From: Acidobacteriota bacterium | GTDB lineage: Bacteria; Acidobacteriota; Blastocatellia; RBC074 | DNA length: 57,303 nt | Assembly: GCA_018268995.1 (NCBI GenBank) | Contig: JAFDVL010000118.1 | Span: forward strand, 1 to 57,303 | Direction: 5' to 3' | Shown here: one piece after another, positions 32,236-40,559 of the stretch | Position numbering within the stretch: position 1 is the first letter of the stretch | How the letters are laid out: every line of letters starts with the position of its first letter | Made by a program: the position numbers and the translations under genes | The notes under the pieces: generated by a model | Told to the model about the DNA's origin: nothing | Database searches by the model: none | The model's input: only the letters and a program-made list of their open reading frames with translations

Positions 32236-32583
32236 TTATTGCACAATGACTTTCCCCCGCAACATATCCATTCCACAAGTGAATTTCAGATCTCCTTCTT
32301 TTGTGGGGGTAAATTCAATGTTGACAGGCTTGTTAAGCGGCAATGGTTTGCTGATCTTATAATCGGGAAAAACTACTTCTGTACCGCAGGTTTCTGTGGT
32401 TTGGCGAATGAAGGTGATGCGAACGGGTACATCTCGTTGCAGCGATAATTCCTTAGGCTCGAAGCCTTTTTTCGTAATTTTGACAGTGATGGTTTTACTC
32501 GGTTTGTTCTTCTGGCTTTGTGCTGTCACGATAACAGCCAAAACCATCAGCCCCGCCAAAACCAGTAAGGTTCGACGTTTCAT
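32236..32583 (-). CDS. Exported cupredoxin-like protein
   Basis: A 115-residue exported protein. A signal peptide (MKRRTLLVLAGLMVLAVIVTAQ) precedes a small beta-sandwich with VKITKKGFEPKELSL, VRITFIRQT, CGTEVVFP and, at the C-terminus, GDLKFTCGMDMLRGKVIV. The Cys in TCGMDM with nearby Met residues replaces the usual C..H..M cupredoxin ligand string, so the copper site would be atypical. Such cupredoxin_1 proteins are frequent beside Cus-type pumps and copper ATPases. It probably buffers or hands over periplasmic copper. It is the second gene of the operon. Confidence 0.82.
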   Translation of the reverse strand: MKRRTLLVLAGLMVLAVIVTAQSQKNKPSKTITVKITKKGFEPKELSLQRDVPVRITFIRQTTETCGTEVVFPDYKISKPLPLNKPVNIEFTPTKEGDLKFTCGMDMLRGKVIVQ

Positions 32584-32642
32584 GGATTACCTCAAAAGAA
32601 TGCGTTATTTGATTTAGGACACACTTCGGCACTGAGGGCGAA

Positions 32643-33059
32643 TTAAATTCGCAAACAGGCGTGCCGCAAGGTTATTTGGTTGGTTCTGGGAAGGGATTTA
32701 AATTGCAGACGTGAGTTCGTTGGAAGAAGTTCCGTCCATTTCGTCAGCGGCAATTGAACAACCAGCGTCTCATCCACCGATGGCAATTGCGGTGTGGTTG
32801 TAGGCAAGCCCAATGGAAGGTCAGGATCAGTTGCATCGCACATGCACTCCATCGGCATGTCAGTTTCGGATGTGCAATTTGCTTCTTCCGACATGGCCAT
32901 TTTGCACTGTCCAGCGACGGCGCAACACTCCATCATTTCTTCGCCTTCGGCCTGCGAGATTGCCTCACGAAGCAGGTCTACTACTTGAGACATCTGCGCG
33001 GCAACAGGCAACATGCTGAAGGTCAGGAGAAGTAAAATTGTGATTAGCCGTTTGACCAT
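32643..33059 (-). CDS. Exported Met/Cys-rich protein, probable metal binder
   Basis: A 138-residue exported protein with no family I recognise. After a signal peptide (MVKRLITILLLLTFSMLPVAAQ) residues 38-75 are strikingly rich in Met and Cys (EEMMECCAVAGQCKMAMSEE followed by CTSETDMPMECMCD), an arrangement suited to binding Cu(I). The C-terminal 60 residues are ordinary and Pro/Leu-rich. It is the first gene on the minus strand of the metal-efflux operon, and the 229-base region upstream holds its promoter and that of the divergent gene at 33289. No clear operator is visible there. Confidence 0.72.
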   Translation of the reverse strand: MVKRLITILLLLTFSMLPVAAQMSQVVDLLREAISQAEGEEMMECCAVAGQCKMAMSEEANCTSETDMPMECMCDATDPDLPLGLPTTTPQLPSVDETLVVQLPLTKWTELLPTNSRLQFKSLPRTNQITLRHACLRI

Positions 33060-33288
33060 TTCTGAAACTCAGTCAGAACTATACCACCTGCCGAAAAGCA
33101 ATCGCAAGCAGGGAATTGGCGATGCCAGACTGCATTGACTTTTCATCCTGGCTGCCTTAACTTTCGATTGTCCCTGCATTCGATTCCTTGCTCTTTTTTA
33201 GTTCAATATTTTTATCGCTCTCATAAACAAAATGAGTGTGAAAAACGCTCGGCAAATTCCAATAACAACGCCAATAATGGAGGAAAGT

Positions 33289-33633
33289 ATGGGTAGCCAA
33301 TTGAACTTCACAGATCAGGAAAGTTTTTACAGTCAATTACTCGAAATTGAATCCCGCAAGGAAGAATATGACTTGGATACGGGCATCATGGAGGTCAAAA
33401 ACCTGCCCTTACGCCTATTGCATCACATTGGTATCACAAAAGAAGAAATCGCCCACAAGCAGCATAAAGTCGTCGAGGAAAGCGATTTTATGTTGGATTT
33501 TGTTGAGCCGATGGTAACGAAAGTCAATGAGATGCTCGGTCGTTATAAACCGGCGCGCGGCTATGAATTCAGAGTCGAGGCGGAGGATTACGATACGATC
33601 AAAATTCATGCCCGCCCGCAGGCGCAAATCTAA
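33289..33633 (+). CDS. Conserved-looking small protein of unknown function
   Basis: A 114-residue acidic cytoplasmic protein without signal peptide or membrane segment. The ATG at 33289 is chosen because GGAGG ends five bases before it. An ATG at 33232 would add 19 codons with no ribosome-binding site. The middle (EVKNLPLRLLHHIGITKEEIAHKQHKVVEE) is helical and the C-terminus (GYEFRVEAEDYDTIKIHARP) looks like a beta hairpin. I cannot assign it to a family. It is divergent from the copper operon and followed by a palindromic element and the LOG gene. Confidence 0.65.
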   Translation: MGSQLNFTDQESFYSQLLEIESRKEEYDLDTGIMEVKNLPLRLLHHIGITKEEIAHKQHKVVEESDFMLDFVEPMVTKVNEMLGRYKPARGYEFRVEAEDYDTIKIHARPQAQI

Positions 33634-33742
33634 AAGAGAAACAGCACAGGAGCCAACGAAGGAGGAAGCAAGCGACTAATTTTTAATATGTCGTCTTTCT
33701 TCCCTCTTCGCTCCATTCTCTCTCTTGCCTGCTCTCCGACCC
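33633..33742. repeat. Purine/pyrimidine facing-arm element (intergenic copy)
   Basis: The left arm AAAGAGAAACAGCACAGG... (33633-33677, purine-rich, ending AAGCGAC) and right arm GTCGTCTTTCTTCCCTC... (about 33691-33740) are imperfect reverse complements with a spacer of about 13 bases. It is a relative of the element inside the kinase gene at 5710-5802. Confidence 0.75.
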
Positions 33743-33854
33743 ACCTGCTGAAATTCCCCTTTGCCACTTCGTGTTTGTTTGTGGATAATCGCGGCTCACT
33801 GTTTGTCCCGCAAAGTTGAAGCTGTCCCCAATCATTAAAGAGAGGCAAAGACGA

Positions 33855-34559
33855 ATGGCGAAAAATAAGCGTAGGCGTAACGATGTAACGGCTGATCAAC
33901 AGTTACTCGAAATTCCCACAAAAGCAGAACAGGATTTCACCCAAACAGATCCCTGGCGCATTTTTAAGATCATGGGGGAATTCGTGGATGGATTTGATGA
34001 CTTAGCCCGGATTCCGCCGGGGGTCTCTATTTTTGGATCAGCTCGGATTCAGCCTGATAATGAATATTACCAGGCCGCAGTGGAAACCGGGCGATTGCTG
34101 GCAAAGGCAGGCTACGCGGTGATTACCGGTGGTGGGCCCGGCATTATGGAAGCGGGAAATAAAGGGGCTTATGAAGCAGGCGGCATCTCAATTGGATGCA
34201 ATATTGAATTACCCTTTGAGCAGGTGCCGAATCCATACCAGACGATTTCCATCACGTTCAATTACTTCTTTGTCCGTAAGGTGATGTTTGTCAAATATGC
34301 TGTAGCCTTCATTATTTTTCCGGGCGGCTTCGGGACGATGGACGAATTATTTGAAGCCCTGACACTAATTCAAACCCGTAAGATTCGTAATTTCCCCGTT
34401 GTGCTTTTTGGTAGTCAATACTGGGGAGGGTTGGTGCAGTGGATTAAAGAAACGATGATTGGACAAGCAACCATTTCCCCCGAAGATATTGATCTGTTAG
34501 TTGTGACTGATTCACCGGAGGAAGCCGTTGACGCGGTCATTCGCTCGCAGGAAATGTAG
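33855..34559 (+). CDS. LOG-family protein (nucleoside 5'-monophosphate phosphoribohydrolase-like)
   Basis: A 234-residue Rossmann-like protein. The LOG motifs GGGPGIMEAGNKGA (about 97-110) and PGGFGTMDELFE (about 155-166) are both intact, including the catalytic Arg/Glu environment. The family cleaves cytokinin riboside 5'-monophosphates or related nucleotides to base plus ribose 5-phosphate and was formerly misnamed lysine decarboxylase. The first 35 residues are basic (MAKNKRRRND), typical of the longer bacterial subgroup. The ATG at 33855 has GAGAGG upstream and a TTG at 33816 is rejected. thiE starts 12 bases after its stop, so the two are probably co-transcribed. Confidence 0.88.
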   Translation: MAKNKRRRNDVTADQQLLEIPTKAEQDFTQTDPWRIFKIMGEFVDGFDDLARIPPGVSIFGSARIQPDNEYYQAAVETGRLLAKAGYAVITGGGPGIMEAGNKGAYEAGGISIGCNIELPFEQVPNPYQTISITFNYFFVRKVMFVKYAVAFIIFPGGFGTMDELFEALTLIQTRKIRNFPVVLFGSQYWGGLVQWIKETMIGQATISPEDIDLLVVTDSPEEAVDAVIRSQEM

Positions 34560-34571
34560 TTCAGGAAACCC

Positions 34572-35237
34572 ATGCTACCTTCCAAATTGTACGCCATCAC
34601 GGACACGCAACTCTCGAATTACAGCGCCCCTGAAATCGTCGAACAGTTGCTGGCTGGAGGCGCGAGATTAATCCAGTTGCGCGACAAAGACGCCAGCGCC
34701 AAAGAAATGCTGGATGCGGCGCGCGAATGTCTGAAGCTGACGCGCGCTGCCGGAGCGACGCTGGTGATCAATGATCGTGTGGATGTGGCGATGATTACGG
34801 ATGCAGATGGTGTCCACGTCGGGCAAGATGATCTGACCGTTGCCGAAGCACGCGCGATGCTGGGGCCGGACAAGATCATCGGCATCTCGACGCATTCGCT
34901 GGCACAGGTCGAAGCGGCGCTCGCCACTTCAGCGAACTACATCGCCGTTGGCCCGATTTTTACCACGACGACCAAGATAAACCCTGATCCTGTCGTGGGA
35001 TTGGAATTGCTGCGACAGGCGCGCGCAATGACGTTGCTGCCGCTGATCGCTATCGGCGGCATCACGCTTGCAACTGCGTCGGAAGTCATTGCTGCCGGAG
35101 CCGATAGTGTGGCCGTCATTTCCGCTTTATATCCGCCGCCTACGCTTTCTCTCGCCGAAAATTTTGCCGAGGCCATCTCTGCCAAACCAGACATTCAGGG
35201 GCAAGTGAAGAAGTTCCTTGCTTGTCTGGAATCGTGA
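34572..35237 (+). CDS. thiE: Thiamine-phosphate synthase
   Basis: A 221-residue TIM-barrel enzyme joining the hydroxymethylpyrimidine and thiazole moieties to give thiamine phosphate. Signatures are LYAITDTQL (strand 1), ARLIQLRDKDAS (residues 32-43), LVINDRVDVA, ADGVHVGQDDL, IGISTHS, YIAVGPIFTTTTK and IAIGGI...GADSVAVISAL. All phosphate- and Mg-binding residues are present and the length is normal. No TPP riboswitch can fit in the 12-base gap to the LOG gene. Regulation, if any, must act on the upstream promoter. Confidence 0.95.
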   Translation: MLPSKLYAITDTQLSNYSAPEIVEQLLAGGARLIQLRDKDASAKEMLDAARECLKLTRAAGATLVINDRVDVAMITDADGVHVGQDDLTVAEARAMLGPDKIIGISTHSLAQVEAALATSANYIAVGPIFTTTTKINPDPVVGLELLRQARAMTLLPLIAIGGITLATASEVIAAGADSVAVISALYPPPTLSLAENFAEAISAKPDIQGQVKKFLACLES

Positions 35238-35397
35238 CCAGCAACCCCTTGCCGATATTTGCGAATGGCCCTTTTGACAGAAGATTTTTCTTGCGCGTTT
35301 TTGCGCTTTCATGCCACACTGCGCCCAGCAGTTGACCTCCCCGGTCATTCCCTTCAAACAGCCCCACCAAGTTGATTCCAAAACGGCGAACGATGTT

Positions 35398-36591
35398 ATG
35401 AGCTATATTGATCTTCCACCGATCATCGAGAAGATGTTGAATGTTTCGGAAACGGTGAGCGATTTGAATTTTTCTGTCGGACGCGCGCCACAGGTCGAGG
35501 TGAATGGTAAGCTGGTTCCGGTGGATGTCGGGCTGAAAACGATCACGCCGTATCACACCGAAGTCATGGCAATGGCGTTGATCGGGGATAACACCGAAGC
35601 CGTCGAAAAATTAATCAAAACTGGTTCCACTGACATTAGCTATAGTTTGCCCATGCGCTCGCGGTTTCGCGTTAATATCTTCCGGCAACGGGGGACGCTC
35701 GGCATTGTAATGCGCGTCATTCCGCCGCAGGTTCCTTCACTTTCTTCTCTGAACTTGCCTGCCACATTGGGGGAAATCATTGAACTGAAAAATGGCTTGG
35801 TGTTGGTGACAGGACCAACGGGGTCAGGTAAATCCTCCACGCTGGCCGCGATCATCAATAAATTCAATCAGGAAAAAGCGTATCACATCATCACGATTGA
35901 AGACCCAATTGAGTTTCTACACCTGCATCGTGTAGCTACGATCAACCAGCGCGAACTGGGCAGCGATACGCCAAATTTTGCAATGGCCTTGCGGGCAGCG
36001 TTGCGGCAGGCACCCAAGGTCATTTTGGTGGGTGAAATGCGCGACATCGAGACCACCGAAATCGCGCTGGAAGCCGCTGAAACCGGGCACCTGGTGCTCT
36101 CGACTTTGCATACGATTGATGCCGCCAAAACGATTGATCGCATCATCGGAATGTATCCCAAAAATGAAGAGAGCGCGATTCGTACACGACTGGCGCAAAC
36201 CTTTCGCTATGTGGTCTCACAGCGTTTGATTCCGCGTGCAGACGGGCTGGGTCGTGTAGCCGCTGTCGAAATTCTCAAATCCACGCCTCGCACCCGCGAA
36301 TACATCGAACGAGGCGAAGGCGAAGGCCGTTCCTTAATTCAGGCGATGGAAGATGCCAGTCTGGACGGAATGCAGAGTTTTGACATGGTGGTTGAACGCC
36401 TGATTCAGGAAAAGGTCGTCACGAAAGACGATGGCCTGGCCTATTCAACAAATCCGCATAACCTCGCATTACGATTATCAGGATTCGGTGGCGGCAGTGT
36501 GAGCGAAGAGGTGCAGCATTCGGTACGACAACCTGCCGCTCCAGCAGTTCCTGCGGGAATGCCCAGCGCCTCGGTAATCAGTAAATATTAA
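35398..36591 (+). CDS. pilT: PilT-type pilus retraction ATPase
   Basis: A 397-residue hexameric ATPase that depolymerises type IV pili for twitching motility. An N-terminal PAS-like domain (about 1-110, with SDLNFSVGRAPQVEVNG) is followed by the RecA core: Walker A GPTGSGKSS (about 139-147), Asp box ITIEDPIEF, Walker B VILVGEMRDIETT and His box HLVLSTLHT. GEMRDxET marks the PilT/PilU subfamily and separates it from assembly ATPases. The ATG at 35398 (MSYIDLPPII) begins close to the family start. An ATG at 35311 is possible. A tail of about 40 residues rich in Ala/Pro/Val extends past the usual AIRNK-like end. Confidence 0.92.
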   Translation: MSYIDLPPIIEKMLNVSETVSDLNFSVGRAPQVEVNGKLVPVDVGLKTITPYHTEVMAMALIGDNTEAVEKLIKTGSTDISYSLPMRSRFRVNIFRQRGTLGIVMRVIPPQVPSLSSLNLPATLGEIIELKNGLVLVTGPTGSGKSSTLAAIINKFNQEKAYHIITIEDPIEFLHLHRVATINQRELGSDTPNFAMALRAALRQAPKVILVGEMRDIETTEIALEAAETGHLVLSTLHTIDAAKTIDRIIGMYPKNEESAIRTRLAQTFRYVVSQRLIPRADGLGRVAAVEILKSTPRTREYIERGEGEGRSLIQAMEDASLDGMQSFDMVVERLIQEKVVTKDDGLAYSTNPHNLALRLSGFGGGSVSEEVQHSVRQPAAPAVPAGMPSASVISKY

Positions 36592-36681
36592 ATCAGGGAG
36601 CAGATTTGGGATGGCTAAAGCCATAGGTTTGGTTTGGTTCTTCGATCTCAAATCTTGAATCTCGCATCACCAATTTCAGCT

Positions 36682-37680
36682 ATGCAAGTAATCTGTCCAC
36701 AATGCGCAACGCGGTTGCAATTGAGCGCTCCCAAACTTCCTGACCATCCGTTTACAATTAAATGTCCAAAATGTCATCAGGGAATTACCGTTTCGCCTGC
36801 GACAGAGGCCAGTCAGCCAGCGCCGATAGAAACTCTTTCTACCTCTGATCCGCTGGATTTATCTGACGATAGTACACCGAAAAAAATTGCTTCACCTGAA
36901 CCCGTGCCACCTGTTGTCCCGCCACCAATGCCTGTGTCTGCGGCCCCGGAATCTTCGCTTCCCTCAACTCCTCAGGCTCACGTTCCGCCTCCCCCCACAA
37001 TGCCACAAACCAAAGAAATACTATCTCCCACGCTGCGTTCATCGGACGTTCGCCCTGCCAGCGACTTGCCACTAGCCGAAGCCAATCTGGCGACTGGCTG
37101 GACAAACTCCATGCCGTCCCCCACAGTTTCTGATGACAGCAATACTCTTTTTACCGGACAGGTTGCTAATCGGGATATTTTGCAGGCGCTCACAACCTTA
37201 CTCAGCGCAAATGGCATGGCTACCCCTACTGCTCGCCTGGAACAGCATCGGCGTCGTAGTGTTGTGACTTGTCTGGCAAATCAGGAAGACACGAAAAAAG
37301 TAGAAGCCGTATTGAATGGTAAGGATTATGAAGTTATTGCAGCATCTTCGCCGGAGCAAGTGACTTCCATGCTGCAAACCAGTCACCAGTTGGATGTTTT
37401 GTTACTTGATCCCAATTTTTACGCCGGACAACAGGGTGGTGCGACGATTATGCGCTATCTGAATATGCTCAATCCCGCGCGTCGCCGCCGCGTTTTTGTG
37501 GTGGTCACCTCACATTCCTATCGCACGATGGATATGCAGGCGGCTTTTGTCCACGGCGTCAATATGATTGTAAATTCCGGCGATCTGGAATCCCTGCCAC
37601 AAGCGCTGTCAAAAAGCATCACGGACTTTAACGATCTCTATCGCGCCTTCAATCAGGTCAATGGCATCAATGCTTTTTAG
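36682..37680 (+). CDS. Zinc-ribbon protein with receiver-like C-terminal domain
   Basis: A 332-residue protein. The N-terminus (CPQCATRLQLSAPK then CPKCHQG, residues 4-36) is an MJ0042/DUF3426-type zinc ribbon. A Pro/Ser-rich linker of about 110 residues leads to a C-terminal domain (about 195-332) with the alternating pattern of a response-regulator receiver (VVTCLANQEDTKKVEAVL, then LDVLLLDPNFYAGQQGG, then RVFVVVTSHS), though a full phospho-acceptor acidic triad is not obvious. The ATG at 36682 starts the ribbon, and codons upstream come from intergenic sequence. It lies 90 bases after pilT on the same strand, suggesting a pilus-related or motility role. Confidence 0.72.
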   Translation: MQVICPQCATRLQLSAPKLPDHPFTIKCPKCHQGITVSPATEASQPAPIETLSTSDPLDLSDDSTPKKIASPEPVPPVVPPPMPVSAAPESSLPSTPQAHVPPPPTMPQTKEILSPTLRSSDVRPASDLPLAEANLATGWTNSMPSPTVSDDSNTLFTGQVANRDILQALTTLLSANGMATPTARLEQHRRRSVVTCLANQEDTKKVEAVLNGKDYEVIAASSPEQVTSMLQTSHQLDVLLLDPNFYAGQQGGATIMRYLNMLNPARRRRVFVVVTSHSYRTMDMQAAFVHGVNMIVNSGDLESLPQALSKSITDFNDLYRAFNQVNGINAF

Positions 37681-37799
37681 AAAGCAAAAGGCAAATATCA
37701 AAAGGTAAAAGGGCGGCACTTGGTTTATGAAATTCAGAAATGGCTTCCCTTCAGATTCCATTTTTGCCTTTTGCTATTTGCCTTTTGCCTTTTGATTTG
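37681..37799. repeat. Facing-arm element, AAAAGGCAAA family
   Basis: The left arm AAAGCAAAAGGCAAATATCA... (37681-37712) and the right arm ...GCTATTTGCCTTTTGCCTTTTG (about 37758-37799) are reverse complements with a spacer of about 45 bases. The sequence is A/T-rich, unlike the GC-rich families. It sits between the receiver-like gene and glcD, whose Shine-Dalgarno begins just beyond the right arm. Confidence 0.7.
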
Positions 37800-37813
37800 T
37801 TTTGCTAGGAGCC

Positions 37814-39244
37814 ATGATTACGCCTGAAATTCTTCATCAGTTAGCTACCATTGTTGGGGCTGAATACCTTTCCACTTCGCAAGAAATCATCACCGAAAAT
37901 TCGCAGGATGCGCTGAAGCAGGTTTTCCCCGCAGAGGCGGTTGTCTTCCCGCGCACGGCAGAAGAAATTGCTGGGATTATGCGTCTGGCGAATGAGCATA
38001 AGTTTTATGTGACAGCTCGCGGCGGCGGTGTTGGCTATGTTGGCAGCGCCGTGCCGATTCGTGGTGGCATTGTGCTCGCGACAAAACGGATGAACCAGAT
38101 TCTGGAAATTCGCAAAGATGATTTGCTGGCAGTTGTCGAACCTGCTGTCACGAATTACGACTTGCAAAAAGCCGTGGAGGCACAAGGGTTATTTTATCCG
38201 CCTGATCCGTCAAGCTGGAAGGAATCGTTCATTGGCGGCAACATCGCGCTGAATGCGGGTGGGCCGCATTGCGTGAAGTACGGCAACACCAAACAGTTTG
38301 TGCTCGGCCTGGATTTTGTAACGCCTACGGGCGAGATTGTGCAGGCGGGCGGGCGCACTCCGAAGAATGCAACGGGCTTCAATCTGGCGGGCTTGATGAT
38401 TGGCAGCGAAGGGATGCTGGGCATCATCACCCGGGCGATTTTACGGCTGATCCCGTTGCCAGAAACGCGAAAAACCGCGCTGGCGATTTTCGCTTCGGCG
38501 CAGGACGCCTGCAATTGCGTCGCAGGTTTTACAGAAGCGGGAATTTTGCCGGTCGCGCTGGAGTTGCTGGATCGTGCTTCGATCAATGCGATTGAGGATT
38601 ATGAGCCATCAGGAATGCCGCGCAACGCGGGCGCTTTGTTAATTATCGAAGTAGATGGATTGAAAGAAACGGTTGCGCGTGAGGCTGAAATCATGCGCGA
38701 GCTGTGTCACAAGCACCACGCCATCGAATATCGCGAGGCTGTAACTGACGCAGAAGTGGATGGCATTTGGGAAGTGCGGCGCAAAATGTCTCCGGCTGTC
38801 AAAAGAACTGGTGCCGTCAAAATTAATCATGACATTGTTATTCCACGCTCGCGCATTCCTGAAATGCTGGCGTTTTTGGAAGGCGTCAGCCAGCGCTATG
38901 GCTTTCCGATTCCAACGTTCGGTCATGCAGGCGATGGCAATTTACACACGAACGTGATGTTGCCCAACAATGATGCGGAAACAAAGCATGTAGGGGCCAA
39001 AGCTGTACGTGAGATTTTTGAGAAGACGGTTTCGTTGGGAGGCACGCTTTCTGGCGAGCACGGCGTTGGTTATGCCAAAGCACCTTTTCTGGATGTAGCC
39101 TTGTCTGCGCCGACCATTGCCGTTATGCAAGCCATCAAACACGCGCTTGATCCAAATGGCATTCTGAACCCCGGCAAGGTTTTTGAAGCACCTTTCGCCG
39201 CAGATGAAATGGATTTTCTGACCAGCGATTTTCCGTGCTGTTAG
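37814..39244 (+). CDS. glcD: FAD-linked glycolate/lactate oxidase subunit (GlcD-like)
   Basis: A 476-residue flavoenzyme of the vanillyl-alcohol-oxidase fold that would oxidise glycolate or D-lactate. The FAD-binding half includes YVTARGGGVGYVGSAVPIRG, NIALNAGGPHCVKYGNT and ATGFNLAGLMIGSEGMLGIITRA. The C-terminal half includes FGHAGDGNLHTNVM (active-site and metal histidines) and LSGEHGVGYAKAPF, and ends with LDPNGILNPGKVF. AGGAG is placed five bases before the ATG at 37814. The partner GlcE/GlcF subunits are not in the window, so a single-subunit D-lactate dehydrogenase is an alternative. Confidence 0.88.
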   Translation: MITPEILHQLATIVGAEYLSTSQEIITENSQDALKQVFPAEAVVFPRTAEEIAGIMRLANEHKFYVTARGGGVGYVGSAVPIRGGIVLATKRMNQILEIRKDDLLAVVEPAVTNYDLQKAVEAQGLFYPPDPSSWKESFIGGNIALNAGGPHCVKYGNTKQFVLGLDFVTPTGEIVQAGGRTPKNATGFNLAGLMIGSEGMLGIITRAILRLIPLPETRKTALAIFASAQDACNCVAGFTEAGILPVALELLDRASINAIEDYEPSGMPRNAGALLIIEVDGLKETVAREAEIMRELCHKHHAIEYREAVTDAEVDGIWEVRRKMSPAVKRTGAVKINHDIVIPRSRIPEMLAFLEGVSQRYGFPIPTFGHAGDGNLHTNVMLPNNDAETKHVGAKAVREIFEKTVSLGGTLSGEHGVGYAKAPFLDVALSAPTIAVMQAIKHALDPNGILNPGKVFEAPFAADEMDFLTSDFPCC

Positions 39245-39260
39245 GTCTATCGCGTCAATC

Positions 39261-40187
39261 TTAGAATGTAACTGGCGCGGGCATGAAGCAAAGCAGAAAG
39301 ACCAGCAATCCAATTAACGCGACAATTTTTCTGGAAGTCCCCAACGGCTCTACTTCATCCATCACTCGTGGATGACCGACGCGCAGCATAATCGTCAAAA
39401 TCACGACGTACACGATCCATCCCATCCAGCCATTGTAAAAGTACGAAGCCACGGTCAGCGCAATGACGCCCACGTAAATCATGCGCGCAATCAGCCAATG
39501 CCACCGCGCGCCCAACGTTGCATACACGACGTGCCCGCCATCCAGTTGCCCGACCGGCAATAAATTCAGGCTTGTGACCAGGCACCCGACCCACGCCGCA
39601 AACCAGATGGGATTCAACATAATGTCGTGCGGGACGCGGAGCAGTTTGGCGATGGCCAGAAACAACAACGGATCGTGAAATGAGATGCCGTCCCCGCTTG
39701 CAGTACCTGTGGCGGGGCTGGCAAAGTAGAGCCCGGCAATCGCCGCCGGAATCACAAATACAAATCCGGCTAATGGCCCGGCAATACCAATATCAAATAA
39801 AGCGCGTTTGTTCGGAATGGGCGCTTTGATTTTAATGAATGCGCCAAAGGTGCCAACGCCGAGCGGGGCCGGAATGAAATATGGCAACGTTGCGCGTACC
39901 TGGTACAGACGACAAGCCAGATAATGTCCCATTTCATGCGCGCCCAGAATACAGAGCAGCGTAAAAGAGAACATCATTCCTGAACTCAGATTCCACCCAA
40001 AAAGCAGCAACGTCGGAATCAGTGTCGTAGTAATAGCGGTCAGGCCAAGCAGGAATAAATGCCACAACACGCGTCCGAATGTAATGTCACGTGGCGGCGG
40101 TTCTTCATAGGCTTCTGGGGTTAAGAAAATCGGTGTGGAGCGTTCAAAATCGCCCGGATTGAATGGAGATAAGTATGGCTGGTTCAT
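39261..40187 (-). CDS. Site-2 protease family (M50) intramembrane metalloprotease
   Basis: A 308-residue membrane protein with about seven hydrophobic segments. The zinc site HEMGH (about residues 85-89) and the distal LPVGQLDGGHV motif (third ligand Asp, about 207-217) are intact, as is the GTFGAFIKIKAP segment of this subgroup. Such proteases cleave within membrane segments of regulators or remnant signal peptides. The N-terminal 45 residues are cytoplasmic and Pro-rich. The ATG at 40187 (MNQPYLSPF) is used. It converges with glcD, and a zinc-ribbon gene lies just upstream on the same strand, 42 bases away. Confidence 0.88.
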   Translation of the reverse strand: MNQPYLSPFNPGDFERSTPIFLTPEAYEEPPPRDITFGRVLWHLFLLGLTAITTTLIPTLLLFGWNLSSGMMFSFTLLCILGAHEMGHYLACRLYQVRATLPYFIPAPLGVGTFGAFIKIKAPIPNKRALFDIGIAGPLAGFVFVIPAAIAGLYFASPATGTASGDGISFHDPLLFLAIAKLLRVPHDIMLNPIWFAAWVGCLVTSLNLLPVGQLDGGHVVYATLGARWHWLIARMIYVGVIALTVASYFYNGWMGWIVYVVILTIMLRVGHPRVMDEVEPLGTSRKIVALIGLLVFLLCFMPAPVTF

Positions 40188-40229
40188 AGTGCGTGATACC
40201 AATAAGCGATATGACGATCTTGCCTCACA

Positions 40230-40529
40230 TCACTTTTTCTTGAACAGGGCATCGAAAGCTTTTTTTACGTCATCTTGAGCTGCGCTGGAACTACTGCTTC
40301 TTGTATTAAGCGGCACGCGACTATTGGGTTGGAAGAATTCGCAAAAATTTGCCCTGTTTTTATCATTCACATAATCAGCCTGCGATTCAATACATTGATT
40401 ACTTTTGCCAGGATCGAAGAAGCGGCAATTTTTGCAGCAATACGCATCTGCCTGACAATGTGGGCATTCATCCTTGCGCCGAATGGCACCAATGATCTTG
40501 ATTTCTCGTCCGCAGCTATGACAAACCAT
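40230..40529 (-). CDS. Small zinc-ribbon protein
   Basis: A 99-residue cytoplasmic protein. CHSCGREIKIIGAIRRKDECPHC gives a four-cysteine ribbon (residues 3-24), followed by CCKNCRFFDPGKSNQC and a conserved-looking YVNDKNRANFCEFF segment, so up to eight or nine cysteines may bind metal. The tail is Ser/Lys-rich (AFDALFKKK). This is a small widespread family that I recognise by pattern, without an assigned role. Its start codon faces the nuclease-like gene at 40560, leaving a 30-base divergent gap, so promoters must overlap the genes. Confidence 0.75.
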   Translation of the reverse strand: MVCHSCGREIKIIGAIRRKDECPHCQADAYCCKNCRFFDPGKSNQCIESQADYVNDKNRANFCEFFQPNSRVPLNTRSSSSSAAQDDVKKAFDALFKKK

Positions 40530-40559
40530 GATGCGCCAAAGATAACAAACTCATCCGCT

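Noticed and set aside
33060..33288. Copper-responsive operator (CueR- or CsoR-type) upstream of the efflux operon
   Set aside because: I inspected the region and saw no convincing palindrome with promoter elements.
34560..34571. TPP riboswitch before thiE
   Set aside because: There are only 12 bases between the LOG gene and thiE, too few for the aptamer.
40275..40559. 95-codon N-terminal extension of the nuclease-like protein
   Set aside because: It is antisense to the zinc-ribbon gene on the other strand, whose Cys pattern is convincing.
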